Shown piece after piece: positions 1 through 7,643 of a stretch of DNA of 64,000 nucleotides (position 1 is the first letter of the stretch; each line of letters opens with the position of its first letter). The translations under genes were made by a program, and so were the position numbers. The stretch is taken from contig NZ_GL397071.1 in NCBI RefSeq assembly GCF_000146345.1, forward strand, positions 1,058,620 through 1,122,619, written 5' to 3'. Below the pieces are notes generated by a model that was not told the origin of the DNA, searched no databases, and was given only the letters and a program-made list of their open reading frames with translations. This DNA is from Peptoniphilus duerdenii ATCC BAA-1640 (GTDB taxonomy: Bacteria; Bacillota; Clostridia; Tissierellales; Peptoniphilaceae).

Positions 1-265
1 AATCATACGAACATAACCCCACCACGGTTATACCCGTTCGACTTCAATGACTCAGCTTTTAGCTTCGTCATTTCCGCTCAGGGTGACTGTTTTCCTTAAG
101 GTTATCACTGTAGAGATCCTTCGACTCCGACGGTACCCGTCTCCGCTCACGATGACCAAGTGGGAGGTTTTATGCTCGATAGGTGTTATTTTATTTGCAA
201 AGTTCATTCTGGCATTAGCTATGGAAGCAGATTGCTTCCGCTACATTTTTTTACCCATTGTAATT
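1..265. repeat. Mosaic interspersed repeat, copy 1 (cut by window start)
   Basis: Non-coding patchwork of modules that recur elsewhere in the window. It begins with an arm containing AACATAACCCCACCA followed by TTATACCCGTTCGACT, then a CGCTCAGGGTGACTG module, a module around GTAGAGATCCTTCGACTC that recurs near 4580, and a hairpin module GGAAGCAGATTGCTTCC that recurs inverted near 4655 and 7655. The sequence is more GC-rich than its surroundings. The frame open from 47 to 370 has no ribosome site and runs through these modules, so I do not call it a gene. Confidence 0.7.
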
Positions 266-289
266 AAATCAAACAAAAATACAAAAAAT

Positions 290-325
290 AAAAGATCGAC
301 ACTTATTTCTAAATGCCGATCTTTT
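290..325. terminator. Possible bidirectional terminator hairpin
   Basis: Arms AAAAGATCG (290-298) and CGATCTTTT (317-325) form a 9-bp stem with an 18-base loop. It has A/T-rich flanks but no long T run. It lies between the repeat and the tRNA-Leu unit. Confidence 0.4.
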
Positions 326-446
326 ATGAAAGTTTTCAAGCACATTGTGCTTTGCTTACACCCTATGTAATTGTGTAAACTACACTGTTAGGTATAAAAT
401 ATGGATTGAAAGGGGTATCTTTTTCTAAACCTTTTGGTTTAGAATA

Positions 447-478
447 AAATTAAAGACCATACAATTTGTATGGTCTTA
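447..478 (-). terminator. Terminator of the tRNA-Leu transcript
   Basis: Near-perfect inverted repeat AAGACCATACAA / TTGTATGGTCTT (453-464 and 466-477) immediately after the tRNA CCA end when read on the minus strand. It is followed by TTTAATTTTATTC. A second small hairpin (TCTAAAC/GTTTAGA) lies just beyond at 424-443. Confidence 0.7.
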
Positions 479-479
479 A

Positions 480-563
480 TGGTGCGGGAAAGAGGACTTG
501 AACCCCCACTCCAATGGAACTAGATCCTAAGTCTAGCGCGTCTGCCAATTCCGCCACTCCCGC
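480..563 (-). tRNA. tRNA-Leu (anticodon TAG)
   Basis: The minus strand folds as an 84-nt class II tRNA. The acceptor stem is GCGGGAG paired to TTCCCGC with discriminator A and an encoded CCA (480-482). The anticodon stem CTAGA/TCTAG encloses loop CTTAGGA, giving anticodon TAG, which reads CUN leucine codons. A variable arm and a T arm with GGTTCAAGTCC are present. The gene stands alone with its own promoter and terminator. Confidence 0.95.
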
Positions 564-577
564 GTGACTACTTATCT

Positions 578-606
578 AGTATATTATGTTTTTCGATTCT
601 TGTCAA
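578..606 (-). promoter_or_regulatory. Sigma-A promoter of tRNA-Leu
   Basis: On the minus strand a consensus -35 TTGACA (601-606) and -10 TATACT (578-583) are separated by exactly 17 bases. The -10 ends 14 bases before the tRNA 5' end. Confidence 0.85.
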
Positions 607-693
607 CACTTTTTTAAAATTTTTTTAAATGTTTTTTAAATTTTTTTCTGACAAGTATTTATCCAAAATATTATCTTTAAGTTCCTCTGTTTT

Positions 694-1086
694 CTAACTT
701 CTAACTTCCATCTGATACTTACACTTTGGGCAGGTTACTTTGATTTTGCCTTTGCCTCTTGGTACTCGCATCTTTTGATGACAGTTGTCGCATTTTATAT
801 ATTTGTATTCTTTTCTATTTTTAAATTGTGTTAGATTTCTTTTATAATTTCTTTTGATTTTATTTACGACGCTTACTATTTTGTCATTTTCAATTCTTCT
901 TACGTATATATTTTTTGAAAATGCTCTTATCAGTGAATATATTAGAAATGTCACAGAAAACATATCGAATAGTCTTACATGGGTCGTATATGCTAGGATT
1001 TTAAATATTAACGCGTTTGTGATGAGAAATATATTTAGCTCATCGACGCCGTTTCTTCCTTGCATGATCTCTTTTAATTTTTTCAT
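694..1086 (-). CDS. Small membrane protein with C-terminal zinc ribbon, function unknown
   Basis: A 130-residue protein that I cannot assign to a named function. An N-terminal leader is followed by two short hydrophobic stretches (about residues 18-35 and 40-55) that could cross the membrane, then a strongly basic linker. The C-terminus carries CDNC and CPKC separated by about 16 residues, a rubredoxin-like zinc ribbon or zinc-finger fold. The layout suggests a membrane-anchored protein with a cytoplasmic zinc ribbon. It is divergent from apt, whose start lies about 80 bases away, so both probably share one promoter region. The start is the ATG at 1086; the antisense frame over the same bases is ignored. 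Confidence 0.7.
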   Translation of the reverse strand: MKKLKEIMQGRNGVDELNIFLITNALIFKILAYTTHVRLFDMFSVTFLIYSLIRAFSKNIYVRRIENDKIVSVVNKIKRNYKRNLTQFKNRKEYKYIKCDNCHQKMRVPRGKGKIKVTCPKCKYQMEVRS

Positions 1087-1166
1087 TTAATCACCATGAA
1101 CATTATAACATGATTTTTAAAATTCAAAAAATCTTATTTTGTGATATACTTATTTCAGGAGGTAGT

Positions 1167-1676
1167 ATGGATTATTCAAAGTATATTAGAAATTTAAAAG
1201 ATTATCCAAAGGAAGGTATAATCTTCAGAGATATAACCACTCTTTTAAAGGATAAGGATGCGTTTAAAGGTGCGATAGATGAACTTGTGGCTCTTGCTCC
1301 TAAGAATGTGGACAAGGTAGTGGGCGTAGAGGCTCGTGGCTTCATCGTAGGTGCTCCTATGGCCTTTCATATGGGTGCAGGATTTGTGCCTGTTAGAAAG
1401 CCTGGTAAGCTCCCATATAAGAAGATCGAAGTTTCTTATGAATTGGAATATGGCACTGACAAGATTGAAATCCACGAGGACGCAATCAGTTCTGGCGAAA
1501 AGGTAATAATTGTTGACGACCTACTTGCAACCGGAGGTACTTCAAAGGCTACCATAGACTTAGTTGAAAGACTAGGTGGTAAGGTTGAAGCGTTGGTATT
1601 TTTAGTTGAACTTACTGACCTACCTGGCAGAGAAGTTCTAAAAGGTTATGATGTTAGAAGCCTCATCAAATATTAA
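1167..1676 (+). CDS. apt: Adenine phosphoribosyltransferase
   Basis: Purine salvage enzyme converting adenine and PRPP to AMP and pyrophosphate in the cytoplasm. The 169-residue product is the usual length for the family. The PRPP-binding signature VIIVDDLLATGGTS is at about residues 112-125, and the N-terminal part has VGVEARGFI and RKPGKLPY, both typical of Apt. The start is the ATG at 1167 because AGGAGG lies just upstream (1157-1162); the longer frame from 1110 would add 19 residues with no ribosome site. It is monocistronic, closed by a strong terminator. In many relatives apt follows recJ or relA, but neither is adjacent here. Confidence 0.95.
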   Translation: MDYSKYIRNLKDYPKEGIIFRDITTLLKDKDAFKGAIDELVALAPKNVDKVVGVEARGFIVGAPMAFHMGAGFVPVRKPGKLPYKKIEVSYELEYGTDKIEIHEDAISSGEKVIIVDDLLATGGTSKATIDLVERLGGKVEALVFLVELTDLPGREVLKGYDVRSLIKY

Positions 1677-1683
1677 ATTTTTA

Positions 1684-1724
1684 TAAAAAGACCCTTCTAT
1701 TTGTAGAAAATAGAAGGGTTTTTC
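1684..1724 (+). terminator. Terminator after apt
   Basis: Stem AAGACCCTTCTATTT / AAATAGAAGGGTTTTT (about 1689-1722) with a 4-base loop and a T run, eight bases after the apt stop. The A-rich left flank could let it work for the AraC gene on the other strand too. Confidence 0.85.
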
Positions 1725-1790
1725 ATTGGACATATAAAATTATATAATTTTAGCAAATTTATTACCAAAACTTTTAATTTTTGGTGGATA

Positions 1791-2432
1791 TTATACAGTA
1801 ACTTCTTGTTTTAGAACCATTTGCTTGTATTCGTTTGGCGTAATTCCTGTGTACTTCTTAAAAGTAGTGGAGAAGTGAGATTGGGAAGAGAATCCACAGT
1901 AACAAGAAATAAATTCAAAGTTTTTCTTGTTTTCGCTGATCAATTCCTTGGCATATCCGATTCTCTTTATATTTATATATTCGCAAAATCTGTAGCCTGT
2001 TTCTTGGGTGAAGAGGTGACAGAGATAATTCTTAGAAATATGTAGCTTTTTCGCCGTTTCAGAAAGGGTAATCTTGTCTCGGAAATTCTTGTTAATGTAG
2101 GAAATAGCTCCTTCTACCAACTCGTGATCAGACTCACTAATCCCAAGTAGAAGTGAATCTCTATATGTGGTGAGCATTGACTCGCCATAATTTGCTAGCT
2201 CCTCACGAGAAATGAAATTTGCGATAGCGATACTATTTCTATGAACCTTGTCTGATAAATCTTTTTTGTACTTGCAAAGAAAATATGTATACAAGAAGAC
2301 ATTTAAAACATTGAGATACTCCTTAAGTTCTTCTGCAGTTGCAATGGTACTGATCCTCTTTCTATAAAGTTTATGTGCCTTGCCGAAACTCTTGATATTG
2401 TTCGCCTTGGCAATCTCTAAATTATTATACAT
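1791..2432 (-). CDS. AraC-family transcriptional regulator
   Basis: A 213-residue regulator with a C-terminal AraC/XylS DNA-binding domain (about residues 105-205). Two helix-turn-helix units are visible: LSETAKKLHISKNYLCHLF, then a second around CGFSSQSHFSTTFKK ending in the family signature TGITPNEYK. The N-terminal 100 residues are mostly helical and show no cupin sensor that I recognise. The gene is divergent from flavodoxin-DUF3793 across a 113-base gap holding a palindrome over the flavodoxin promoter, so flavodoxin is its likely target; that is inference. Cognate effector unknown. Confidence 0.88.
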   Translation of the reverse strand: MYNNLEIAKANNIKSFGKAHKLYRKRISTIATAEELKEYLNVLNVFLYTYFLCKYKKDLSDKVHRNSIAIANFISREELANYGESMLTTYRDSLLLGISESDHELVEGAISYINKNFRDKITLSETAKKLHISKNYLCHLFTQETGYRFCEYINIKRIGYAKELISENKKNFEFISCYCGFSSQSHFSTTFKKYTGITPNEYKQMVLKQEVTV

Positions 2433-2464
2433 GTAATCATCCTTTCTATTTAAAATAAATATAG

Positions 2465-2504
2465 TAATATTTGAAAAATATTATCAATATAACTATATTA
2501 TAAT
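2465..2504 (+). promoter_or_regulatory. Palindromic operator and -10 box of the flavodoxin promoter
   Basis: Perfect dyad TAATATTT-gaa-AAATATTA (2465-2483) followed by TATAAT (2499-2504). With a 17-base spacer the -35 hexamer would be at 2476-2481, inside the dyad. A repressor bound there would block the promoter. No good -35 consensus is seen, which fits an activator-dependent promoter. Confidence 0.45.
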
Positions 2505-2545
2505 GAAAAAGTAGTTGATAGTCAATATCAAGGAAAGGAGAACAT

Positions 2546-2965
2546 ATGAAAGTTAAAATTATTTACTGGTCAGGAACCGGTAACACAGAAAAAATGGCAA
2601 ACGCAATATTTGAAGGGGCAAAAGAGGTAAATGATGATACCACCCTAATCAATGTTTGCGACGCAAAAGTTGATGATGTAAAAGACGCAGACGTTCTTAT
2701 CTTTGGATGTCCAGCAATGGGATCAGAGGAACTAGAAGAAGAGTACATGAGACCATACATGGACAGCGTAAACGAACTACTTAAAGGCAAAAAAGTTGCA
2801 CTATTCGGATCTTACGAATGGGCAGAAGGCCAATGGATGGAATATTGGAAAGAAGAACTAGAAAATCTTGGAGTACAAGTATTCGAAACAGTAATCGCTT
2901 ACGATAATCCATCAGAAGATGCACTTGCAGATTGCAGATCATTAGGAAAGGCAATTGCAAGATAA
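2546..2965 (+). CDS. Short-chain flavodoxin
   Basis: A 139-residue FMN-binding electron carrier, usually substituting for ferredoxin under iron limitation. The N-terminal beta strand leads into the FMN phosphate loop SGTGNTE (residues 9-15). The conserved GCPAMGSEELEE segment and FGSYEWAEGQWM, which stacks on the flavin ring, follow, so this is a short-chain flavodoxin like that of clostridia. A strong ribosome site (AAGGAAAGGAG) precedes the ATG. The next gene overlaps its stop, showing translational coupling to DUF3793. Iron regulation is known for the family, but I see no clear Fur box. Confidence 0.93.
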   Translation: MKVKIIYWSGTGNTEKMANAIFEGAKEVNDDTTLINVCDAKVDDVKDADVLIFGCPAMGSEELEEEYMRPYMDSVNELLKGKKVALFGSYEWAEGQWMEYWKEELENLGVQVFETVIAYDNPSEDALADCRSLGKAIAR

Positions 2966-3560
2966 ATTGACCGACTTTAAAATAAGCGGTAACATAACCA
3001 TTGAGTTCTATAAAAAGATAAGAACATTACCTAATTTAGATTACCTGAATTCTCTCGTAAAGATGAGTATCGCTCCTACTTTGTACGAGAAAAAAGTAGG
3101 AACACTCATGACCATAAGAGAAGATGACAAATCTTCTCTGTCCACATGGAAAACATATAAAGACGAATTAGCGGCAGCACTGAAAGTTCAATACATCGAA
3201 CTTAAAGATGAAAAGAATTATACAGTGATCCTCTTTTATGACAAAAGATATTTGGAAGCAACCCTAAAACAAGAAAGGGTAAAGAAATTTCTAAAATCTA
3301 TCGGTTATGAAAATTCCCACCAGATTAACCATTACCTTCTTAAATTAAAAGATAGATTTAGAGAACAAGTACCAGATGAGGTAGGCATATTTTTGGGTTA
3401 CCACTTCGAAGACGTAGTAGATTTCTACTTCAACAGTGGTAAAGCCTGCCTTGTTTGTGGCTATTGGAAATGCTTTAACAACAAAAATCGCGCGCTATAC
3501 GACTTTAAAAGATACAATCTTGCAAAAGAAAATTACATGAAAAGTTTACTCTATCAATAA
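2955..3560 (+). CDS. DUF3793 family protein
   Basis: A 201-residue protein matching the DUF3793 family by its C-terminal block: a DEVGIFLGYHFEDVVDF segment followed by ACLVCGYWKCF (about residues 139-172). The family is found in anaerobic Firmicutes, has no established biochemical role, and commonly sits next to flavodoxin or iron-uptake genes; that is recalled knowledge. No signal peptide or membrane segment is evident. Translation probably begins at TTG 2955, overlapping flavodoxin by 11 bases with AGGAAAGG just upstream; TTG 2967 is the alternative. It is the last gene of the flavodoxin operon. Confidence 0.82.
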   Translation: MQDKLTDFKISGNITIEFYKKIRTLPNLDYLNSLVKMSIAPTLYEKKVGTLMTIREDDKSSLSTWKTYKDELAAALKVQYIELKDEKNYTVILFYDKRYLEATLKQERVKKFLKSIGYENSHQINHYLLKLKDRFREQVPDEVGIFLGYHFEDVVDFYFNSGKACLVCGYWKCFNNKNRALYDFKRYNLAKENYMKSLLYQ

Positions 3561-3590
3561 AACTGGGATATTCCCAGTTTTATTGTTTTT
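3560..3590 (+). terminator. Terminator after DUF3793
   Basis: Stem AAAACTGGGA / TCCCAGTTTT (3560-3569 and 3572-3581) with TATTGTTTTTT following, overlapping the DUF3793 stop codon. Confidence 0.85.
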
Positions 3591-3599
3591 TGTGTGGAA

Positions 3600-3857
3600 G
3601 GTGGTCATCCAAACATAACCCCACCACTTTTATACCCGTTCGACTCCGGGTGTCGGTAAACCTCCACCCTTCGCTCAGGGTGACCGTCTTCATTAGTTTA
3701 TTCTTAATAAGGAGTTTATAGGTGGTTGTCACCCTGAGAGGCAGTCGAGTTCTGCAAATCAGACTTCACAATGCTCGGCTTCTTTGGAACTCTTTGCACG
3801 AGACCTGCTACGAAATCGAAGATTTCGGCTAGGGCTTCGAATGGGTATAACCTCTGA
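3600..3857. repeat. Mosaic interspersed repeat, copy 2
   Basis: About 245 bases nearly identical to 4845-5092. In order: arm CATAACCCCACCA plus TTATACCCGTTCGACT; a block with GGGTGTCGGTAAACCTCC; CGCTCAGGGTGACCGTC; a TTTATAGGTGGTTGTCACC spacer; then a module running from GGCAGTCGAGTTCTGC to GGCTAGGGCTTCGAATGG. The last module is also in copy 3. The copy begins right after the DUF3793 terminator and ends before the toxin remnant. No open frame in it resembles a transposase. Confidence 0.75.
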
Positions 3858-3910
3858 AGACTTAGTATAGCCATATGAAATAATAATTATTATTCCACAC
3901 ACTTTACTCA

Positions 3911-3942
3911 AAAAATAAAAAAACCCTGCATACACAGGGAAA
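3911..3942 (-). terminator. Terminator of the toxin-antitoxin operon
   Basis: Minus-strand stem CCCTG / CAGGG with a 6-base loop, followed by TTTTTTTATTTTTT, directly after the toxin-frame stop. Confidence 0.75.
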
Positions 3943-4207
3943 TTAAAACTTATTCAAAATATCGTGATGACCGATATCTAATAGCAAAATCAATTCATCA
4001 CCTTCGTAAAACCACAATATTCGAATATCCATATTGATAGAAGACTCCCAAATACCGTCAGTACCTTGAACTTTTTTGGTGCGTAGATGGGTGAGTCGGA
4101 TTATTTACGAAAAACTCAAGCTTCTTTTTGGTCTGTTTCTTTTCAACATCAGACAAAGTTTTATAATGTTTTTTAAAAGCCTTAGAAAAAGTAATTTTGT
4201 AGGTCAT
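3943..4207 (-). pseudogene. RelE/ParE-superfamily toxin, frameshifted
   Basis: Read from the ATG at 4207, the minus strand encodes MTYKITFSKAFKKHYKTL and continues to about residue 41, then meets a TGA after 49 codons. Starting near 4076 another frame continues the protein: TKKVQGTDGIWESSINMDIR, then ILWFYEGDELILLLDIGHHD, ending at TAA 3943. Together they give an about 89-residue RelE/YafQ-like mRNA interferase. The break fits a 2-base deletion in a CT repeat: the expected TCTCTACG appears as TCTACG around 4082-4090. The ATG overlaps the antitoxin stop (TAATG), the usual coupling. The toxin is probably inactive unless frameshifting or a sequencing error is involved. Confidence 0.8.
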
Positions 4208-4464
4208 TACTTGTCGAGTTCCTCAAAAAGAGCATCAATAGAATCGAAAACAGGTTGGTTACCATTCTTAATAGATTCCTTGATTTCGTCAACAGAAGCC
4301 TTTAGATTTTTTATGACATGTTCTGGATAAATGGCAACAGGCACGAGGATAATCCTACCATTATCTTCGATAACTTCGAATTGGTCGCCTTGATTTAGAT
4401 CCATTGAGTTGACAATTTCTTTTGGGATAGTCACTTGAGACTTTGCTTTTAATTCGACTAACAT
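4207..4464 (-). CDS. AbrB/MazE-type antitoxin
   Basis: An 85-residue protein with an N-terminal SpoVT-AbrB swapped-hairpin DNA-binding domain: KAKSQVTIPKEIV (residues 5-17) followed by DQFEVIEDNGRIILVP. The acidic C-terminal half (about 45-85) is the expected toxin-binding segment. It precedes the RelE-like frame on the same strand with a one-base overlap, so the pair is a type II toxin-antitoxin module in which the antitoxin binds the operon promoter and neutralises the toxin. The antitoxin is intact although the toxin frame is broken. A strong ribosome site (AAGGAGG) lies before the ATG. Confidence 0.88.
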   Translation of the reverse strand: MLVELKAKSQVTIPKEIVNSMDLNQGDQFEVIEDNGRIILVPVAIYPEHVIKNLKASVDEIKESIKNGNQPVFDSIDALFEELDK

Positions 4465-4539
4465 AGAAACCTCCTTTTGTTAGAAAATCAAACTTTCTAA
4501 CTAAATTATAAAATTTTTAATTGAAAATGTCAATATACA

Positions 4540-4790
4540 TGGTCATCATGAGAGGTGGTCGTCTTCCTTTAGGATATCATTGTAGAGATCCTTCGACTCT
4601 GACGGTACCCGTATCCGCTAAGGATGACCATGTGGTAGGTGGGTTTTTGTAGCGGAAGCAATCTGCTTCCACAGCCGGGCAGTCGAGTTCTGCAAATCAG
4701 CCTTCACAATGCTCGGCTTCTTTGTAACTCTTTGCACGAGACCTGCTACGAAATCGAAGATTTCGGCTAGGGCTTCGAAGGATCTGACCT
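4540..4790. repeat. Mosaic interspersed repeat, copy 3
   Basis: Modules shared with copy 1 (a stretch with GTAGAGATCCTTCGACTC then ACGGTACCCGT), a hairpin TAGCGGAAGCAATCTGCTTC, and the module GCAGTCGAGTTCTGCAAATC to GGCTAGGGCTTCGAAGG shared with copies 2 and 4. It lies upstream of the antitoxin gene. The 4465-5296 interval holds only copies 3 and 4 and short A/T-rich spacers. Confidence 0.72.
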
Positions 4791-4844
4791 ATATTTAACC
4801 CATCTATCCCCAAAAAATATTAACAACTACTATCCCAAATATAA

Positions 4845-5092
4845 TCATCCAAATGTAACCTCACCATGGTTATACCCGTTCGACTGCGGGTGTCGGTAAA
4901 CCTCCACCCTTCGCTCAGGGTGACCGTCTTCATTAGTTTATTTTTAATAAGGAGTTTATAGGTGGTTGTCACCCTGAGAGGCAGTCGAGTTCTGCAAATC
5001 AAGCTTCGCAGTGCTCGCTTTCTTTGGAACTCTTTGCACGAGACCTGCTACGAAATCGAAGATTTCGGCTAGGGCTTCGAATGGGTATAAGC
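4845..5092. repeat. Mosaic interspersed repeat, copy 4
   Basis: Nearly identical to copy 2 over its whole length in the same orientation, with scattered substitutions. From 5093 to 5296 there is a short tail with a partial AATCATAACCCCATCC arm and then an A/T-rich leader for the response-regulator gene with no other element that I recognise. Confidence 0.75.
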
Positions 5093-5296
5093 TATATTTA
5101 ACCAAGTCTATACAAATGAAATCATCCAATCATAACCCCATCCACAACCTCAAAAACTAAAAATTTTCACAATTCACTTTAAATAATTACCATTACATAG
5201 TATGATAAAAATAGATGTACTTAATTTAAAATAGCTAACAAATAGCTATCACAAATTTACTTTATTCTTAAAAATATAGATTAGAAAGGTGATACA

Positions 5297-5974
5297 ATGT
5301 TTAAAATATTAGTAGTAGATGATGAAGAGAAGATAAGAGAAGTCATAAAGACTTATGCAGAGTTCGAGGGTCACACTGTCGTAGAAGCGGTGGATGGTAT
5401 CGATGCTGTTGAGAAAGCTAGGGAACAAGACTTCGATGTCATTGTTATGGACATAATGATGCCTAGACTTGACGGTTTCTCTGCATACAAAGAAATCAAA
5501 AAGACGAAGAATATTCCAGTCCTTATGCTATCCGCAAGGGGAGAGGAATATGACAAATTATTCGGCTTTGAAATAGGTATTGACGACTACGTGGTTAAAC
5601 CATTTTCTCCTAAGGAACTGATGGCTAGACTAAATGTAATCGTGACTAGAAATAAAAAGTTAAACGACAATAGAGTTATGGAGTTCGAAGGTCTAAAGAT
5701 TGACCTAGATGGGAGAAGCGTATCCGTTGATGGGGAAAGGGTGGACCTAACTCCTAAGGAATACGAACTTCTCACATACCTTGCAAAGAATAAAAACATC
5801 GCCCTCTCAAGGGAACAACTTCTAAACCAAGTGTGGGGCTATGATTTCTACGGCGACGATAGAACCGTGGATACTCATATCAAGATGCTTAGAAACTCAA
5901 TCAAACATTATAGAAAATTTATAGTAACAGTAAGAGGTGTTGGATATAAATTCGAAGAGGACGAAAACAATTAA
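5297..5974 (+). CDS. OmpR-family response regulator
   Basis: A 225-residue two-component regulator. The receiver domain (1-120) has acidic pocket Asp8-Asp9, phospho-acceptor Asp52 in VIVMDIMMP, and the conserved lysine in DDYVVKPFSPKELMA. The C-terminal winged helix (about 128-222) has LTPKEYELLTYLAKN and ends with TVRGVGYKFE, as in OmpR/PhoB proteins. A ribosome site AGAAAGGTG lies before the ATG. It is followed directly by the cognate sensor kinase. The regulon cannot be read from the sequence; no transporter or resistance gene is adjacent. Confidence 0.95.
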   Translation: MFKILVVDDEEKIREVIKTYAEFEGHTVVEAVDGIDAVEKAREQDFDVIVMDIMMPRLDGFSAYKEIKKTKNIPVLMLSARGEEYDKLFGFEIGIDDYVVKPFSPKELMARLNVIVTRNKKLNDNRVMEFEGLKIDLDGRSVSVDGERVDLTPKEYELLTYLAKNKNIALSREQLLNQVWGYDFYGDDRTVDTHIKMLRNSIKHYRKFIVTVRGVGYKFEEDENN

Positions 5975-5984
5975 AAAGACCTCC

Positions 5985-7373
5985 ATGCTATTTAAACTTT
6001 GGAGGTACTTCATAGGCTTTGCAGCCATGATATTCATAATCCTTTGGCTGTTCCAAATAGTATTTCTAAACTATTTCTACGAATCCATGAAGATAAGCGA
6101 AATCACAAGGATCGGAAACACCATACAAAATGAATTCGACTCAGAGGATTTCGGCGAAGTCTTAACCACCTACGCATTAACAAAATCTCTTAAGATTACA
6201 GTCGTAGACGAATACGGTCATTACAGAATGACAAATGACACGGTGCTTGAGTACATGCCACCAATGTCCAAACTTAGATTCGACGCAGAATACGGAAGGC
6301 TCCAGGAAGAAGGATTAAAATATATAATTAAGACCAGCAAGATTCCAAAACTGGACAATTCCCTAATCGAGTTTAACGGATACCTTGGCAACATTGCAGG
6401 GGTTAAATACTATATAACCATCTCTTCAGTCCTAGAACCGGTGGACTCAGCCATAGATATACTAAAAGAACAACTTTTCATCGTTTCCATTATTTCGCTT
6501 GTAATAGCGATGATCATGTCATTCTTTATATCCAAGAGACTATCAGATCCTATAGTGCAAATGTCTAGGACGGCAATAGCGATAGGGAAGGGAAACTACG
6601 ACATCATGTTTAAAAAAGGCGACTACGAAGAGATAGACGACCTGTCAGACACCTTAAACTACGCAACCGGCGAACTTAAAAAGACATTGCAACTTAGAAA
6701 AGACCTCTTGGCAAATGTGAGCCACGACCTAAAGACGCCACTTACGGTCATAAAATCCTACGGAGAAATGATCAGGGACATAAGCGGCGACAACAAGGAG
6801 AAGCGTAACGAACACATCGAAGTCATAATTGAAGAAGCAGACCACCTAACCAAATTGGTAAATGACCTACTGGACGTATCTAAACTGGAATCATCGGTTG
6901 CAAACTACGAAATCACAACCTTTGACCTTGGAGAAATGGTGGATAACCAAGTAATGAGATTTAAAAATTACAGAAGTGACTTTGACTTTGAAGTAATAAA
7001 AACCGGTGACTTAAAAGTAGAAGCAGACTACAAGAGGATAGAACAAGTAGTCTATAACCTCATCTCCAACGCCATCAACTACTCAGGAGAATCTAAAAAA
7101 CTAATTCTTAAGACAGAAGAAACAGAAAAAGGCGTGAGATTCGACTGTATCGACTTCGGAATAGGAATAAAAGAAGAAGACATAAAAGGCATCTGGGACA
7201 GGTTCTACAGAGGAAGCGGCAATAGAACAAGATCCAAAGTAGGCACAGGCTTAGGACTATTCATAGTAAAATCCATCCTAGAAGGACACGGATTTGAATA
7301 CGGAGTAACATCAAAAGTAAACGAAGGAAGTAACTTCTACTTCGTAGCGAAAAAGATGGAGAAAGAAAAGTAA
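5985..7373 (+). CDS. Sensor histidine kinase, two-transmembrane
   Basis: Membrane sensor partner of the preceding regulator, about 462 residues. A first membrane helix (about 8-30) and a second near residue 165-185 flank a roughly 130-residue extracytoplasmic sensor region. Then come a HAMP linker, a HisKA dimerisation helix with the phospho-acceptor in NVSHDLKTPLTV (His about 246), and a HATPase domain with NLISNAINYS (N box), DFGIGI (G1) and GTGLGLFIVK (G2). The start is uncertain: ATG 5985 lies 10 bases past the regulator stop but has a poor ribosome site, whereas GTG 5937 would overlap the regulator and add 16 residues. No downstream gene shares the operon. Confidence 0.93.
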   Translation: MLFKLWRYFIGFAAMIFIILWLFQIVFLNYFYESMKISEITRIGNTIQNEFDSEDFGEVLTTYALTKSLKITVVDEYGHYRMTNDTVLEYMPPMSKLRFDAEYGRLQEEGLKYIIKTSKIPKLDNSLIEFNGYLGNIAGVKYYITISSVLEPVDSAIDILKEQLFIVSIISLVIAMIMSFFISKRLSDPIVQMSRTAIAIGKGNYDIMFKKGDYEEIDDLSDTLNYATGELKKTLQLRKDLLANVSHDLKTPLTVIKSYGEMIRDISGDNKEKRNEHIEVIIEEADHLTKLVNDLLDVSKLESSVANYEITTFDLGEMVDNQVMRFKNYRSDFDFEVIKTGDLKVEADYKRIEQVVYNLISNAINYSGESKKLILKTEETEKGVRFDCIDFGIGIKEEDIKGIWDRFYRGSGNRTRSKVGTGLGLFIVKSILEGHGFEYGVTSKVNEGSNFYFVAKKMEKEK

Positions 7374-7385
7374 AAAAGTAAAAAG

Positions 7386-7418
7386 TAAAAGAGAGAGCAG
7401 AAGCTTTCTCTTTTTTTA
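7386..7418 (+). terminator. Terminator after the histidine kinase
   Basis: Arms AAAGAGA and TCTCTTT with an internally paired loop (AGAAGCTTTCT) and a run of seven T, a few bases after the stop codon. Confidence 0.65.
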
Positions 7419-7460
7419 TGTGGTAAGACAAATACTACAATAACAGTCATAAAATTTAGA

Positions 7461-7635
7461 CCTCACCAGGCTTATACCCATTCGACTACGACGGTTCCGC
7501 ATTGCTCCACCGTCTCCGCTCAGGGTGACTGTCTTCATTTGGGATTATATAGATAACAACCTCGCAACTACAGTTACCCTGAGCGAACGAGGTGAGTCGA
7601 ACGGGTATAACCCTGGTGGGGTTATGTATGGATGA
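7461..7635. repeat. Mosaic repeat, copy 5: inverted-repeat (MITE-like) form
   Basis: The most symmetrical copy. The left arm CCTCACCAGGCTTATACCC plus ATTCGACT is mirrored by the right arm GAGTCGAACGGGTATAACCC plus TGGTGGGGTTATG. An inner pair, CTCAGGGTGACTGTC and AGTTACCCTGAGCG, is also mirrored. The about 175-bp imperfect palindrome with no coding capacity looks like a miniature inverted-repeat element, although target-site duplications are not obvious. Confidence 0.72.
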
Positions 7636-7643
7636 TTATTTAA

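Noticed and set aside
47-370. 107-codon open frame at the window start
   Set aside because: It runs through repeat modules that recur elsewhere in non-coding DNA and has no ribosome site or recognisable protein features.
4076-4330. Plus-strand open frame across the toxin-antitoxin region
   Set aside because: Antisense to the antitoxin and toxin frames, which have clear family similarity and coupling.
4820-5002. Minus-strand open frame within the fourth repeat copy
   Set aside because: The sequence is the mosaic repeat and the matching repeat copy at 3600 does not keep an equivalent coding frame.
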